DNA from: Aquificaceae bacterium
Lineage (GTDB): Bacteria > Aquificota > Aquificia > Aquificales > Aquificaceae
Direction: 5' to 3'
Assembly (NCBI GenBank): GCA_026981975.1
Contig: JALSHV010000003.1
Location: 38,090 to 102,089, forward strand
Length of the DNA stretch: 64,000 nt
Made by a program: the position numbers and the translations under genes. Positions 1 through 8,696 of this stretch are shown here, piece after piece. Numbering within the stretch: position 1 is the first letter of the stretch; each line of letters opens with the position of its first letter. The notes under the pieces are model-generated. The model was not told the DNA's origin. It searched no databases and saw nothing but the letters and a program-made list of their open reading frames with translations.

Positions 1-1578
1 CACCTAATAGATACACCCGGACACGTAGATTTTTCTTACGAAGTCTCCCGTGCTTTAGCCGCCTGTGAAGGAGCGTTGCTATTGGTAGATGCTTCACAAG
101 GAATTGAAGCCCAAACTGTTGCCAACTTTTGGAAGGCGGTGGAACAGGATTTAGTTATAATCCCTGTAATAAACAAAATAGATTTGCCTTCCGCAGAACC
201 TGATAGGGTTATAAAACAAATAGAGGAAATCTTGGGACTGCCACCAGAAGAAGTTATCTTAGCTTCAGCTAAGGAAGGTATAGGAATTGAAGATATACTG
301 GAAGCTATAATACATAGAATTCCTCCTCCGGCAGGTGATCCTCAAAAACCTTTAAAGGCTCTTATATTTGATTCTTACTACGATTCCTACAGAGGAGCTG
401 TTGCCTTTGTGCGACTTTTTGAAGGAAAGGTGAAAGCAGGAGACAAGATAAAGCTGTTCTCCACCGGTAAAGAATACGAAGTAACAGAAGTAGGCGCTCA
501 AACTCCGAAAATGACAAAATTTGACAGCTTGTCAGCAGGAGATGTGGGTTACATTTCAGCTTCTATAAAGAACGTTAGGGATATAAGAATAGGAGACACC
601 ATAACTTCAGCAGTATTCCCCGCTTCCGAACCCGTGCCCGGTTTTAGACCTGTCAAGCCTATGGTTTTTGCAGGTATCTATCCTGCTGAAGACACAACAT
701 ATGAAGAACTCAGAGAAGCTCTTGAAAAGTATTCTATAAACGATTCCGCAATTGTTTATGAACCGGAAAGCTCTCCTGCTCTTGGAATGGGATTCAGAGT
801 AGGTTTCTTGGGATTACTGCACATGGAAATAGTAAGAGAGAGACTTGAAAGAGAATACGGTGTAAAAATTATCAATACAGCTCCGAATGTTATATATAGG
901 GTGAAAAGAAAGCATAAAGAAGAAGTTTTTGAGGTTAGAAATCCTTCGGAATTTCCCGATAATCCCGGATTAATAGAAAAAGTTCAAGAACCTTATATAC
1001 TTGTTACTGTAATAACGCCCGCGGAATACGTGGGGAATATAATGCAACTCTGTCAGGAAAAAAGAGGAGAACAGAAAAAGTTTTACTATCTTGATGAAAA
1101 AACAGTTCTTTTGGAATACGAAATGCCTCTTTCCGAAGTAGTAATAGATTTCCACGATAAGATAAAAACGCTTTCTAAGGGTTATGCTTCCTACGATTAT
1201 GAGTTTTCAGAATACAAGGATTCGGATCTGGTAAAGCTTCATATCCTTATAAACAAAAAACCTGTTGACGCTTTGTCTTTTATAGTTCATCGCCAAAAGG
1301 CTTACAGAAGAGCGCGTCTTATAGTAGAAAAGTTGAAAGAAACCATTCCCAGACAGCTTTTTGAAGTCCATATACAAGCCGCCATAGGGGGAAAGGTTAT
1401 AGCCTCGGAGAGAATCAAACCTCTGAGAGCAAATGTAACCGCTAAGTGTTACGGAGGCGATATAACCCGTAAAAAGAAATTGTTAGAAAAACAGAAAGAA
1501 GGAAAAAAGAGAATGAAGAAATTCGGAAATGTTCAACTACCACAGGAAGCATTTTTAAGTGTTCTTAGTGTAGAATAG
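1..1578 (+). CDS. lepA: Elongation factor 4 (LepA), 5' end cut off by the window
   Basis: A ribosome-dependent translational GTPase that acts on stalled or mistranslocated ribosomes. The frame is open from base 1, where it reads [18 protein letters not shown], the switch II/G3 region (DTPGH at visible residues 4-8). The base-recognition motif NKID follows at about 58-61. The TTG at 76 is internal, not a start. The C-terminus has the LepA-specific basic tail with [19 protein letters not shown]. About 525 residues are visible against a family length near 600, so roughly 75 residues with the P-loop lie outside the window. It is followed 10 bases later by the M23 peptidase gene on the same strand. 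Confidence 0.96.
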   Translation, partial: HLIDTPGHVDFSYEVSRALAACEGALLLVDASQGIEAQTVANFWKAVEQDLVIIPVINKIDLPSAEPDRVIKQIEEILGLPPEEVILASAKEGIGIEDILEAIIHRIPPPAGDPQKPLKALIFDSYYDSYRGAVAFVRLFEGKVKAGDKIKLFSTGKEYEVTEVGAQTPKMTKFDSLSAGDVGYISASIKNVRDIRIGDTITSAVFPASEPVPGFRPVKPMVFAGIYPAEDTTYEELREALEKYSINDSAIVYEPESSPALGMGFRVGFLGLLHMEIVRERLEREYGVKIINTAPNVIYRVKRKHKEEVFEVRNPSEFPDNPGLIEKVQEPYILVTVITPAEYVGNIMQLCQEKRGEQKKFYYLDEKTVLLEYEMPLSEVVIDFHDKIKTLSKGYASYDYEFSEYKDSDLVKLHILINKKPVDALSFIVHRQKAYRRARLIVEKLKETIPRQLFEVHIQAAIGGKVIASERIKPLRANVTAKCYGGDITRKKKLLEKQKEGKKRMKKFGNVQLPQEAFLSVLSVE

Positions 1579-1588
1579 TAAAGGGATC

Positions 1589-2425
1589 ATGAGGGATAAG
1601 TATATAAACATACTTATCTTTGGATACGGAGGGAAAAAGGCAAAGAGTCTAAAAGTAAATAAGAGAGTTCTCAAAGGCTTCCTTTTGAGTTCCTTCTGCA
1701 TTCTGATAGGGCTTTTGACCTTTTCCGTTTACTCTTTTTATCAAAATATATCACTACGGAAGGAAGTAGCTAAGCTGAAGGAAGAAAAGAAAGAACTTTC
1801 CCTTCTTTTAGCAAAAGAAAAAGAAAGGACTTCTTATTTAGAACAGTTTAAAGAAAAGGTAGAGGAATTGGAAGGTAAACTCATAACCATAGATAAATTC
1901 CTCAGAAAAAAAGGGATAAGAAAAGTTCCCAGTGGTATAGGCGGTGCTAAGAGTAAGGTGGATCTTTTTGATATAGAATACGTAGGTTTCCTTTATAAAG
2001 AAGCAGAAAAAGCCCATAGGTATCTCTCACGGATACCTTTGGGTCCACCGGTTTGGGGGAAGATAACTTCCCGTTACGGTTACAGAATTGATCCTTTCAC
2101 TGGAAGGTATGAATTTCACGATGGTGTTGATATAAAAGCCCCTCGCGGAACACCTGTAAGAGCAACCGCAGAGGGTAAGGTTATATACGCGGGTTGGAAG
2201 TCTGGTTACGGGAAAACTGTGATAATAAGACACGCTTACGGTTTTAGAACTCTTTACAGTCACCTTTCTAAGATAAAAGTCAAAGCGGGAAGGTGGGTTA
2301 AATCAGGACAGATAATAGGATATGTAGGATCTACAGGTAGATCTACAGGACCCCATGTTCACTATGAAGTGTGGAGACACTCCCGCAAGCAGAATCCTCT
2401 TAAATACATGTATGTGAGGTGGTAA
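1589..2425 (+). CDS. Membrane-anchored M23 (LytM-type) metallopeptidase
   Basis: A likely zinc endopeptidase that cuts peptidoglycan cross-links in the periplasm. Residues 31-50 form one membrane helix after a basic N-terminus, residues 52-105 form a Lys/Glu-rich coiled coil, and the LytM domain fills about 150-275. The metal ligands are visible as HxxxD (H177, D181) and HxH (H256, H258), with H225 as the usual extra histidine, so it looks catalytically intact. The bactofilin gene begins two bases after its stop and has its ribosome site inside this gene. M23 peptidase-bactofilin pairs shape cells in Helicobacter and other bacteria, and the same role is inferred here. Confidence 0.9.
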   Translation: MRDKYINILIFGYGGKKAKSLKVNKRVLKGFLLSSFCILIGLLTFSVYSFYQNISLRKEVAKLKEEKKELSLLLAKEKERTSYLEQFKEKVEELEGKLITIDKFLRKKGIRKVPSGIGGAKSKVDLFDIEYVGFLYKEAEKAHRYLSRIPLGPPVWGKITSRYGYRIDPFTGRYEFHDGVDIKAPRGTPVRATAEGKVIYAGWKSGYGKTVIIRHAYGFRTLYSHLSKIKVKAGRWVKSGQIIGYVGSTGRSTGPHVHYEVWRHSRKQNPLKYMYVRW

Positions 2426-2426
2426 T

Positions 2427-2828
2427 ATGTTCGGCGGTAAAGGTAGTAAAAAGGAGTTTAAAGCCGTAGAGTCTTCCGAAATAAGCACACTTATAGGCGA
2501 AGGTTGTGTTTTTGAAGGAAATCTGAATCTCTCAACAGCTACTCGGATAGATGGAAAAGTTAAAGGAAACATAAAAAGTGAAGGAATGTTGATCATAGGA
2601 GAGTCGGGGAGTGTAGAAGGAGATATTCACTGCACTGAAATACTAATCCACGGCACAGTTAACGGAAATATAGAAGCAAGAAGGATAGAACTTAAAAAGG
2701 GGGCTTCTCTTTCCGGTGACGTGAGAGTAGATACGTTTGTCATTGAAGAAGGTGCTACCTACAACGGTCACTGTTCTATGGGATCTGCTTCTATATCCTC
2801 ACCTTCCGCCTTTGAAATTGCTGATTAA
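2427..2828 (+). CDS. Bactofilin (CcmA family)
   Basis: A polymer-forming cytoskeletal protein with a right-handed beta-helix of about 110 residues. The DUF583 pattern is clear: repeats of hydrophobic-small-G, such as ISTLIGEGCVFEGNLNLS, then GKVKGNIKSEGMLIIGESG. Short charged tails flank the core, and at 133 residues it is a normal size. It starts two bases after the M23 peptidase stop with an AGGTGG ribosome site, so the two are probably translationally coupled. Its tail overlaps the convergent panE gene by 30 bases. It probably scaffolds the neighbouring peptidase at sites of wall remodelling. Confidence 0.9.
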   Translation: MFGGKGSKKEFKAVESSEISTLIGEGCVFEGNLNLSTATRIDGKVKGNIKSEGMLIIGESGSVEGDIHCTEILIHGTVNGNIEARRIELKKGASLSGDVRVDTFVIEEGATYNGHCSMGSASISSPSAFEIAD

Positions 2829-3734
2829 TTCTTTTGCTTTTACCAAAGAAGTTATCACCTCATTAACGGGAGTTTCCACACCGAATTTTTTTCCAAGACG
2901 ACAAATTGCTCCGTTGAGAGCGTCTATTTCCGTTTTTCCCCTTTTTATATCCTTAAGCATAGAAGCGTAATGATCCGCAGTTGATGGAATAAGCTTACTG
3001 TAAAAGTTTTCCAAATACTCCTTAGAAGAAGACCAAAGACTTTTAATGTTTCCAGCTTCCATTACCAAAAAGATCTCCTCCACTATTCTGTTCATCAAAT
3101 CCTTAGTTTGTGGATTATAGGCAAGGCTTCCGTAGTTTACTTCCAGCAAAGCGGAAAGAGGATTCAAAGCACAGTTGTAGATAATTTTATCCCACAGAAA
3201 AGCGTAAACTTGCCTGTTGTATCTTGTGGGTATGCCTGCTTTACTGAAGAGTTCAGCTAAGTTCTTTAAAAACCCTTCTTCAATCTTTCCAGAAGGATCT
3301 CCTATTACAACATCGTCGGCGCAGACAGTTACTCTGACTTTTTCCTCACCTAATTGTTCAGCACCGAAAATGATACGTGAGAGAACAACCCTTTCTTCCC
3401 CGTATAGGGATACCGCCTTCTCATAGTTACCGTAACCGTTCTGCGCTATTAGCAGCAGGGTATTAGCACCTACTACCGGTTTCACCGTCTTTAGAATTTG
3501 TTCCGTATCGTAAGATTTGACCGATACAACTATAAGATCGGGAATAAAGTCCAACTCCGAAACCGACTCTACTGTCTTTACAGGAACAGAAAAAGCTCCC
3601 CATATACCTTCTACTTCTATTTTGTTTTTTACCTTCCCTTTTTTTACCAATCCGCAGGTGGTGTAACCTGCTTTTGTAAGAAATGCGAGATACACACTTC
3701 CTATGGCTCCTACACCCGCTACAAGAAATTTCAT
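2799..3734 (-). CDS. panE: 2-dehydropantoate 2-reductase (ketopantoate reductase)
   Basis: NADPH-dependent reduction of ketopantoate to pantoate in coenzyme A synthesis. The Rossmann motif GVGAIG lies at residues 7-12 of the chosen protein. The helical C-terminal half has the family signatures LWDKIIYNCALNPLSAL, with the conserved lysine, and MLKDIKRGKTEIDALNG. The start is the ATG at 3734, which forms an ATGA overlap with the stop of the deacetylase upstream. An ATG ten codons further upstream is open but not supported by homology. Length 311 residues fits the family. A CoaX pantothenate kinase lies elsewhere in the window. Confidence 0.9.
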   Translation of the reverse strand: MKFLVAGVGAIGSVYLAFLTKAGYTTCGLVKKGKVKNKIEVEGIWGAFSVPVKTVESVSELDFIPDLIVVSVKSYDTEQILKTVKPVVGANTLLLIAQNGYGNYEKAVSLYGEERVVLSRIIFGAEQLGEEKVRVTVCADDVVIGDPSGKIEEGFLKNLAELFSKAGIPTRYNRQVYAFLWDKIIYNCALNPLSALLEVNYGSLAYNPQTKDLMNRIVEEIFLVMEAGNIKSLWSSSKEYLENFYSKLIPSTADHYASMLKDIKRGKTEIDALNGAICRLGKKFGVETPVNEVITSLVKAKELISNFKGGR

Positions 3735-4759
3735 CTGGCTATTATCCAAAAACTCTCCGCCCATTTCCCATTAAGATTTCTGCACTTTACACCCACTCTA
3801 TTCCACTTTCTTTTCAGAAAAGGAATATTATCACGGAAAACAAAATTTCCTTTTCTCTTTGCTATTTCCCAACCCAACTCTGTGATGTAGATTCTACAGT
3901 CTTTGTAAAGATTAGGATACTTTAACACAGCTCCTATTTTTTCAGGAGGGTTCTCTTCTAAAAATCCATAAGTAGGTATTAATCTTTGTAAAGTCAGAGC
4001 TTCTCTGAAAAGCTTCTTTTTAAAGTTTTCCATTTTACTCCAGCTTCCTACAATTGCTTGACGCGGTATTCTGTAAAGATCAGTAAAGTTATTTACATTT
4101 CCAGGATCTTGGGTGAAAACCGCTTTATATCCTTTCTCTTTGAGAATAGCCAAAATTTCACTGTTATAGTAACCAAACGGAAGAGCATAGAAGTTCGGTT
4201 TGTGACCGAAGATCTTCTCAAAACGTTCTTCACTTTTTTCAAGATCTTTTAGGAAGGTTTCCGTGTCCCGCATAAGTCCAAAAGCTCTATGGGAATAAGA
4301 GTGGTTTTCAAACTCTACCTTACCGTAATTCTTAAGTTTCTTTATATCCTCAAGAGAAAGAAAATCCGGATATCTATCCACTGCTTCCATATAAAGAAAA
4401 ACGGTAAAGGGATAATTGAATTTCTTCAGTATTTCAAATGCTTTCATAGTAGATTTATACCCATCGTCTATTGTAATAACCACTGTCTTTGGTTGTATTT
4501 TCTCTCTTTTGCGTAGTGAATTAATCAAACTGCTAAGTGGTATAACTTTAAATCCTTGCTCTCTAAGAAATTTCATCTGGGCTTCAAAATCTTCAAGGCT
4601 GACTGAGGTAGAAGGATATCTATCATCACCGAATCGGTGATATACGAGAATGGTAGCGTAATCTGCAAAAGCTTTACTGTAGAAAAGCGGGATCAAGAAA
4701 ACAGGAATCAAGGTGAACCAAATTGTTTTCCTTAATAACGCTTTTGATTTTTTTAACAT
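3731..4759 (-). CDS. Secreted polysaccharide deacetylase (NodB-homology, CE4)
   Basis: A likely exported esterase that removes N-acetyl groups from peptidoglycan or another envelope polysaccharide. It has a signal peptide (basic start, hydrophobic core, cleavage near FADYA at about residue 33). The NodB motifs follow: ILVYHRF, the metal-binding TIDDGY around residue 97, and HSYSH with paired histidines around 153. Its start lies inside the upstream glucosaminidase gene, an 86-base overlap. I kept this start because it is the one that supplies a full signal peptide, with AGAGGTTAGG just upstream. It precedes panE by an ATGA junction. The natural substrate is not visible from sequence. Confidence 0.85.
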   Translation of the reverse strand: MLKKSKALLRKTIWFTLIPVFLIPLFYSKAFADYATILVYHRFGDDRYPSTSVSLEDFEAQMKFLREQGFKVIPLSSLINSLRKREKIQPKTVVITIDDGYKSTMKAFEILKKFNYPFTVFLYMEAVDRYPDFLSLEDIKKLKNYGKVEFENHSYSHRAFGLMRDTETFLKDLEKSEERFEKIFGHKPNFYALPFGYYNSEILAILKEKGYKAVFTQDPGNVNNFTDLYRIPRQAIVGSWSKMENFKKKLFREALTLQRLIPTYGFLEENPPEKIGAVLKYPNLYKDCRIYITELGWEIAKRKGNFVFRDNIPFLKRKWNRVGVKCRNLNGKWAESFWIIAR

Positions 4760-5534
4760 AACCTAACCTCTCAACAGAATACATATCTAAGAATTCAGAA
4801 AGCCTGAGAGGATTGGTATCAATCAATCGTTGCGTTCTGAACTCTTTGTAAGCCCAACCTACGTTAACAGTATAGATATAACTCCTGACGGAATCTAAAA
4901 GTGAATTGTATTTTCTAAGTAAAACCTCAGACGCACGTGCTGGCAAAGCAGAGCTGGTTTCTTTGAAAGTCCACATACCGAAGAGATTATTTCCTTCTAC
5001 AAAGAATCTTGAAGTGCCCCATCCGCTTTCAAGAGCTGCTTGTGCCAAAGCTATGCTTAAGGGAACGGGATTTGCTTTTATAAGAGCTGATTCCACAGAC
5101 TTTGCTCTACATTGTTGGAGAACTTTCTCAAGGAAGGTTTTTTCTCTTTGACTGAGCATAAGCCCTGCTTTTTGCTTCTTCAGGAGACGGATTAAATTCT
5201 TCCTCACAAGTTTCACTTCGTAGTTTGCGATTAAAAGTGAAGGTAAAACCATTTGTATGAATTTTTCCTTTCTTTCCGCAAGAGGCAAGTCTGCCAGAGA
5301 TACTACCTTTGTATAGGTTACAGGTATAGCACCTTTACATCTTATAGGGATTATATCTTCTATTGAGTTAATTTCTTTATACATTATCTTTATTCTGGAA
5401 ATTTCCAGTAAAGAAAGTTGAGAAGAAAGAATATCTTTAATCCTATCCGCAGGAGGTAAAGCGGTTAATGAAATCGCTAAAATAAGTATAAAAACAACCA
5501 GTGGTATTAAAGTGCCTATAATTCTATCGTTCAT
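4674..5534 (-). CDS. Glucosaminidase-domain protein (Bax/GH73-like), membrane-anchored
   Basis: A probable peptidoglycan N-acetylglucosaminidase. The N-terminus has one hydrophobic helix (LIPLVVFILILAISL), which exports or anchors it. The catalytic domain is recognised by AQAALESGWGTSRF followed by EGNNLFGMW, with the expected catalytic glutamate in ALESGWG. The ATG at 5534 is preferred over a TTG seven codons earlier because it sits directly before the hydrophobic segment. It overlaps the polysaccharide deacetylase by 86 bases, and together they look like a small wall-editing unit. Bax in E. coli has the same domain but is poorly characterised. Confidence 0.8.
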   Translation of the reverse strand: MNDRIIGTLIPLVVFILILAISLTALPPADRIKDILSSQLSLLEISRIKIMYKEINSIEDIIPIRCKGAIPVTYTKVVSLADLPLAERKEKFIQMVLPSLLIANYEVKLVRKNLIRLLKKQKAGLMLSQREKTFLEKVLQQCRAKSVESALIKANPVPLSIALAQAALESGWGTSRFFVEGNNLFGMWTFKETSSALPARASEVLLRKYNSLLDSVRSYIYTVNVGWAYKEFRTQRLIDTNPLRLSEFLDMYSVERLGYVKKIKSVIKENNLVHLDSCFLDPAFLQ

Positions 5535-5595
5535 TTGGCAATGATAAAATTTCAATTACAGTAATTGATTAGTTTATAAAATACTGTAGAAAAAG

Positions 5596-6381
5596 TCAAC
5601 CTTGAAGAGATTCCAGAAGTTTCAGATTCTTCATTGCTCTGTAGCAGGATCCTCTTCTTTTTAATCCTCTCAAAAAGTCTGCCACCATTTCTTTTAGTTT
5701 GTCTCCACCTGCTCTTTTTTTTATAAGACCGTTATAGCTTATTTCTTCTTTTATAAAATCCATAACAGCTTTTGTTTTTTTACCCTTTAGTATCCATCTT
5801 CTGCGTGGTTCACCGTTAAACTCCCAGGCAGTTTTGAGTTTAAAGGGAATACCGTTTGCATGCCCTTCAAGTTCCCAAACCTGAGATCTCTTCTCTTTTT
5901 CTATCTCCACTTCTCCAAAAAGATACTGAAGTATGTAGAGATCGTGCCAAGCAAGATCCCAAAAGGGATTCAAATAGCCTTTTCCTCTATTTAATCTTTC
6001 TATTTCTATTTCCTCTACCTCAAAGCCTGCAGGATAGTTTTTGACAGGAAAAGAATAAAGTTCTATCTCCGATATCTCTAAGTTTGGATCTTCCGCTATA
6101 AGGGAAAATTCCTTACTGTTTAAGGCAGGTGGTTTTTCTAAAAGAACAGGAATTCCTTCTAAAAGAAATTTATAAGCTATTGTTACATGATCCTCCGGAT
6201 TGACGGCTATTATAACCCTGCTTACAGTTTCCTTTACTTCACCGAAGTGACAGTAAAAGGGATACCTGCCAACGTTTTTGTAGGGATCTATATCACACAG
6301 AATAAGAGATTCTTTCAATTCTTCTAATTTTGCAAGATATTTCATTCCCATGTTACCGAGACCTATTAGTAGGACATGCAT
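5596..6381 (-). CDS. Gfo/Idh/MocA-family oxidoreductase
   Basis: An NAD(P)-dependent oxidoreductase of unknown substrate. The N-terminal nucleotide-binding fold starts MHVLLIGLGNMGMKYL with the GxGxxG motif, and the family hallmark LLEKPPAL (EKP) lies around residue 94. At 261 residues it is short for the family (usually 330-380), with a compact C-terminal domain. Its start is 14 bases downstream of the tRNA-Leu on the same strand, so it is probably transcribed from the tRNA promoter. Relatives include sugar dehydrogenases and biliverdin reductase. The substrate cannot be inferred here. Confidence 0.75.
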   Translation of the reverse strand: MHVLLIGLGNMGMKYLAKLEELKESLILCDIDPYKNVGRYPFYCHFGEVKETVSRVIIAVNPEDHVTIAYKFLLEGIPVLLEKPPALNSKEFSLIAEDPNLEISEIELYSFPVKNYPAGFEVEEIEIERLNRGKGYLNPFWDLAWHDLYILQYLFGEVEIEKEKRSQVWELEGHANGIPFKLKTAWEFNGEPRRRWILKGKKTKAVMDFIKEEISYNGLIKKRAGGDKLKEMVADFLRGLKRRGSCYRAMKNLKLLESLQG

Positions 6382-6395
6382 ACCTAATCCTTTAA

Positions 6396-6480
6396 TGCCG
6401 GAGGCGGGAGTCGAACCCGCACGCCCGTAAAGGGCACCGTCCCCTCAAGACGGCGCGTCTGCCAGTTCCGCCACTCCGGC
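6396..6480 (-). tRNA. tRNA-Leu (GAG anticodon)
   Basis: Read on the minus strand, a GCCGGAG acceptor stem pairs with CTCCGGC and the discriminator is A. The anticodon stem CCGTC/GACGG encloses a loop with GAG. There is a long variable arm, as expected for a class II tRNA, and a normal T arm (GGGTTCGACTCCC). CCA is not encoded. A Gfo/Idh oxidoreductase gene follows closely on the same strand. Confidence 0.97.
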
Positions 6481-6491
6481 TTGAGTTTTAT

Positions 6492-6520
6492 ATTATAAAG
6501 CACCGTGAAGGAACTGCCAA
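6492..6520 (-). promoter_or_regulatory. Sigma-70-type promoter for tRNA-Leu
   Basis: On the minus strand, TTGGCA (6515-6520) and TATAAT (6492-6497) are separated by exactly 17 bases, and the -10 box ends 11 bases before the tRNA 5' end. The promoter overlaps the first codons of the divergent thiE gene, so transcription of the two may interfere. Confidence 0.75.
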
Positions 6521-7104
6521 GATTCTACGCTATAACAGATAGAAAAAAATACGGTAAGGATTTTTTACTTACATTAGAAAATATACTTAATAAAGGTGTA
6601 AGAATGATTCAACTCAGGGAAAAGGATTTAACGGGAAAGGAACTCTACGAGTTGGCTTTGCAAGTAAGGGAACTAACGCTAAAGTATAAAGCTCTTCTTC
6701 TTTTAAATGAAAGAGCGGATATTGCTGTTGCTGTAGAAGCTGATGGGATTCATTTGCCTGAAAACAGTATCCCTCCTTCTGCGGTGAGAAAAGTGTTCCC
6801 TGAGATGATTATAGGATATTCAGCACATTCCTTAGAGAGTGCCCTATACGCTCAGAAAGAAGGAGCGGACTTTATAACTTTAAGTCCTATTTTTAAAACA
6901 TCTTCTCATCCAGAAGCAAAACCCATAGGCATTGAGGAGTTAAAACGTATATCAGAGGAAGTAAATATTCCCATATACGCTTTAGGTGGTGTAAATCTTG
7001 GAAAAGTAGAACTTTGTCTTAAAAAAGGCGCTTATGGGATTGCAGGTATTACAATGTTTTTACATGGTGCGGACAAGGGATTTAATTTTGGTGGAAGCTC
7101 TTAA
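6505..7104 (+). CDS. thiE: Thiamine-phosphate synthase
   Basis: Joins HMP-pyrophosphate and thiazole phosphate to make thiamine monophosphate. It is a TIM barrel of 199 residues with family motifs RMIQLREKDL (about 34-43), LLLNERADIA, ADGIHLPE and IYALGGVN. The start is a GTG 24 bases from the divergent tRNA-Leu, with no strong ribosome site. The last 14 codons overlap the following TetR gene in another frame. No thiamine riboswitch is visible upstream, where there is no room for one. Confidence 0.9.
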   Translation: MKELPRFYAITDRKKYGKDFLLTLENILNKGVRMIQLREKDLTGKELYELALQVRELTLKYKALLLLNERADIAVAVEADGIHLPENSIPPSAVRKVFPEMIIGYSAHSLESALYAQKEGADFITLSPIFKTSSHPEAKPIGIEELKRISEEVNIPIYALGGVNLGKVELCLKKGAYGIAGITMFLHGADKGFNFGGSS

Positions 7105-7636
7105 ACTTTTCTCTGAAAAAGGAATAAAAGAAACTACCATAAGGGATATAGCCCGTGCGGTGGGGATAACAGAAGGAGCTATTTACAGACACTTTCACAG
7201 TAAAGATCAAATAGTTTATGAACTTTTTGAAAAGTATTCGGCAGAGCTTTACGAGATTATGGAAGAATCCCTTAAAGAAAAAACAAGCGATGAAATGCGC
7301 TTTAGAACTATGATAGAAGCTTTTTTAAATTTTGCTTTTAACAATCCAGATGCTTTTAGATATATGAACATATTCCACTACTTAAGGGAAAAACAGGTAA
7401 GAAGGGTTAAGAAATTGCCCTTTAATCTTTTGAGTAAAGTCATAGGAGATTTGGAAGAAAAAGGCATTCTAAAAATAGAACCTGAATACGCCTTAGCTAT
7501 GGTAACAGGAACCCTGGAGAGGGTATTTCTCTACAGGAGTATGGGAATAATTAAGGGAAGAAAAAAAGTCATAGCAAAAAAAACAGCACAACTACTTTGG
7601 AATAGTCTCATAGAATATAACGGAGGAAAAAATTGA
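7064..7636 (+). CDS. TetR/AcrR-family transcriptional regulator
   Basis: A one-component repressor with an N-terminal helix-turn-helix ([20 protein letters not shown], about residues 20-40) and a helical ligand-binding domain. The ATG at 7064 is preferred over one ten codons earlier because it leaves the usual short lead before the first helix. Even so, the gene overlaps thiE by 41 bases in another frame. It ends in a TTGA overlap with folE. Ligand and targets are unknown. Sitting between a thiamine and a folate/pterin gene does not by itself imply control of either. Confidence 0.8.
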   Translation: MVRTRDLILVEALKLFSEKGIKETTIRDIARAVGITEGAIYRHFHSKDQIVYELFEKYSAELYEIMEESLKEKTSDEMRFRTMIEAFLNFAFNNPDAFRYMNIFHYLREKQVRRVKKLPFNLLSKVIGDLEEKGILKIEPEYALAMVTGTLERVFLYRSMGIIKGRKKVIAKKTAQLLWNSLIEYNGGKN

Positions 7637-8181
7637 TAGATAAAGAAAAAATAGAAAGAGCTGTAAGACTTTTCTTAGAGGGAATAGGTGAAAATCCCGA
7701 CAGGGAAGGCTTAAAAGAAACACCTACCAGAATAGCCCGCATGTGGGAAGAGTTTGAAAGCATGAGATCTTTTGATATGAAGCTTTTTGAAGAGTTTGGA
7801 GAATACAACGAAATGGTGCTTGTAAAGGACATAAGATTCTATTCTTTCTGTGAACATCATCTTCTCCCCTTTTTCGGATACGTTCATATAGCTTACATAC
7901 CCAACGGAGTAATATGTGGACTTTCAAAACTCATAAGAGCTGTCAGAGCTTTATCTCTTAGACTTCAAGTTCAAGAGAGATTAACCGAAGAGATAGCGGA
8001 TTTCCTTGAAAAGGAACTTAATCCGAAAGGAGTCGGTGTTGTTATCTCAGCAGAACACCTTTGTATGTCCATAAGGGGTGCCATGTCTCCTGGGCATCTT
8101 ACAGTCACATCTGCTCTCAGAGGAATATTTCTCAAGGATATAAAAACCAGAGAGGAATTCCTTAAGCTCATATCAGGGTAG
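7633..8181 (+). CDS. folE: GTP cyclohydrolase I (FolE type 1)
   Basis: Converts GTP to dihydroneopterin triphosphate, the first step of folate and queuosine-type pterin synthesis. The zinc ligands are visible in [10 protein letters not shown] (C73, H76) and [11 protein letters not shown] (C144), and the family block [12 protein letters not shown] lies between them. The TTG start at 7633 is supported by GGAGG at 7622-7626, six bases upstream, and by a TTGA overlap with the TetR stop. Length 182 residues is typical. It is the last conserved gene before the defence island; folP lies 20 kb away. Confidence 0.95.
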   Translation: MIDKEKIERAVRLFLEGIGENPDREGLKETPTRIARMWEEFESMRSFDMKLFEEFGEYNEMVLVKDIRFYSFCEHHLLPFFGYVHIAYIPNGVICGLSKLIRAVRALSLRLQVQERLTEEIADFLEKELNPKGVGVVISAEHLCMSIRGAMSPGHLTVTSALRGIFLKDIKTREEFLKLISG

Positions 8182-8384
8182 TATTTAAAGTTAAGAGTGC
8201 GGGAAAAATGGTGATAGTTTTTGTTCTTTCGGTTGTTGGGGTGGGGTCTTTTGTTTGGAAGGTATCTGGAGGCACCTAAAGTGATTTGGTTCAAAAATGA
8301 AAGCCCAAAAGAGATATCCTTTCGTTAGCATACCTATAGAACCAGCCTGAGACAGCGGGTGAAGAGTTCCGCACGCTACTTAGA
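8182..8384. other. Intergenic stretch between folE and the defence island
   Basis: About 200 bases separating the convergent folE and YgjP-like genes. No gene, tRNA or clear hairpin terminator was found. It contains a G-rich run near 8234-8250 (TTGGGGTGGGGTC). It marks the right edge of the restriction-modification island as transcribed. Confidence 0.5.
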
Positions 8385-8696
8385 TCACATTTTACCATTA
8401 TTTTTAAGAAACTCATGTATTTCATCCCACTTTGGAAAGTAAATGTATAGCAGTGTTTCAAATGTCCTACCGTGATTTGGAACGATTAAGTGCAATAATT
8501 CATGAACTATAACATATTCAACACATTCTTTCGGCATATTAAGAAGCTCTTTATTAATGGTTAGAATTCCATTTTTAGAGCAGGAACCCCATTTTCTTTT
8601 CATATGCCTTATTTGAACCCTTTTAACTTTTACTCTCAACTCACTTTGCCACTTATTGCAAATAGCCAAAATATCTTCTCTTGTTAGTTCACTCAT
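8385..8696 (-). CDS. YgjP/DUF45-like zinc metallopeptidase, short form
   Basis: A small metallopeptidase domain of the type often placed beside type I restriction genes. It shows the family signatures RKWGSCS, the zinc motif HELLH and a third ligand in NHGRTF. At 103 residues it keeps only the catalytic C-terminal half of the usual 170-240-residue protein. Its ATG overlaps the end of the hsdR remnant by 8 bases, so it was coupled to hsdR. Its substrate and role in restriction loci are unknown. With hsdR broken, it may be expressed only through read-through. Confidence 0.75.
   Translation of the reverse strand: MSELTREDILAICNKWQSELRVKVKRVQIRHMKRKWGSCSKNGILTINKELLNMPKECVEYVIVHELLHLIVPNHGRTFETLLYIYFPKWDEIHEFLKNNGKM

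Noticed and set aside
76..1578. lepA starting at the TTG at 76
   Set aside because: The frame is open back to base 1 and encodes conserved LepA residues (DTPGH), so 76 is internal.
6481..6504. Thiamine (TPP) riboswitch upstream of thiE
   Set aside because: Only 24 bases separate thiE from the tRNA and no conserved TPP elements are present.
8165..8195. Attachment site matching the tRNA-Gly flank (TATTTAAA near both island ends)
   Set aside because: Only eight AT-rich bases match outside the tRNA, which is expected by chance here.
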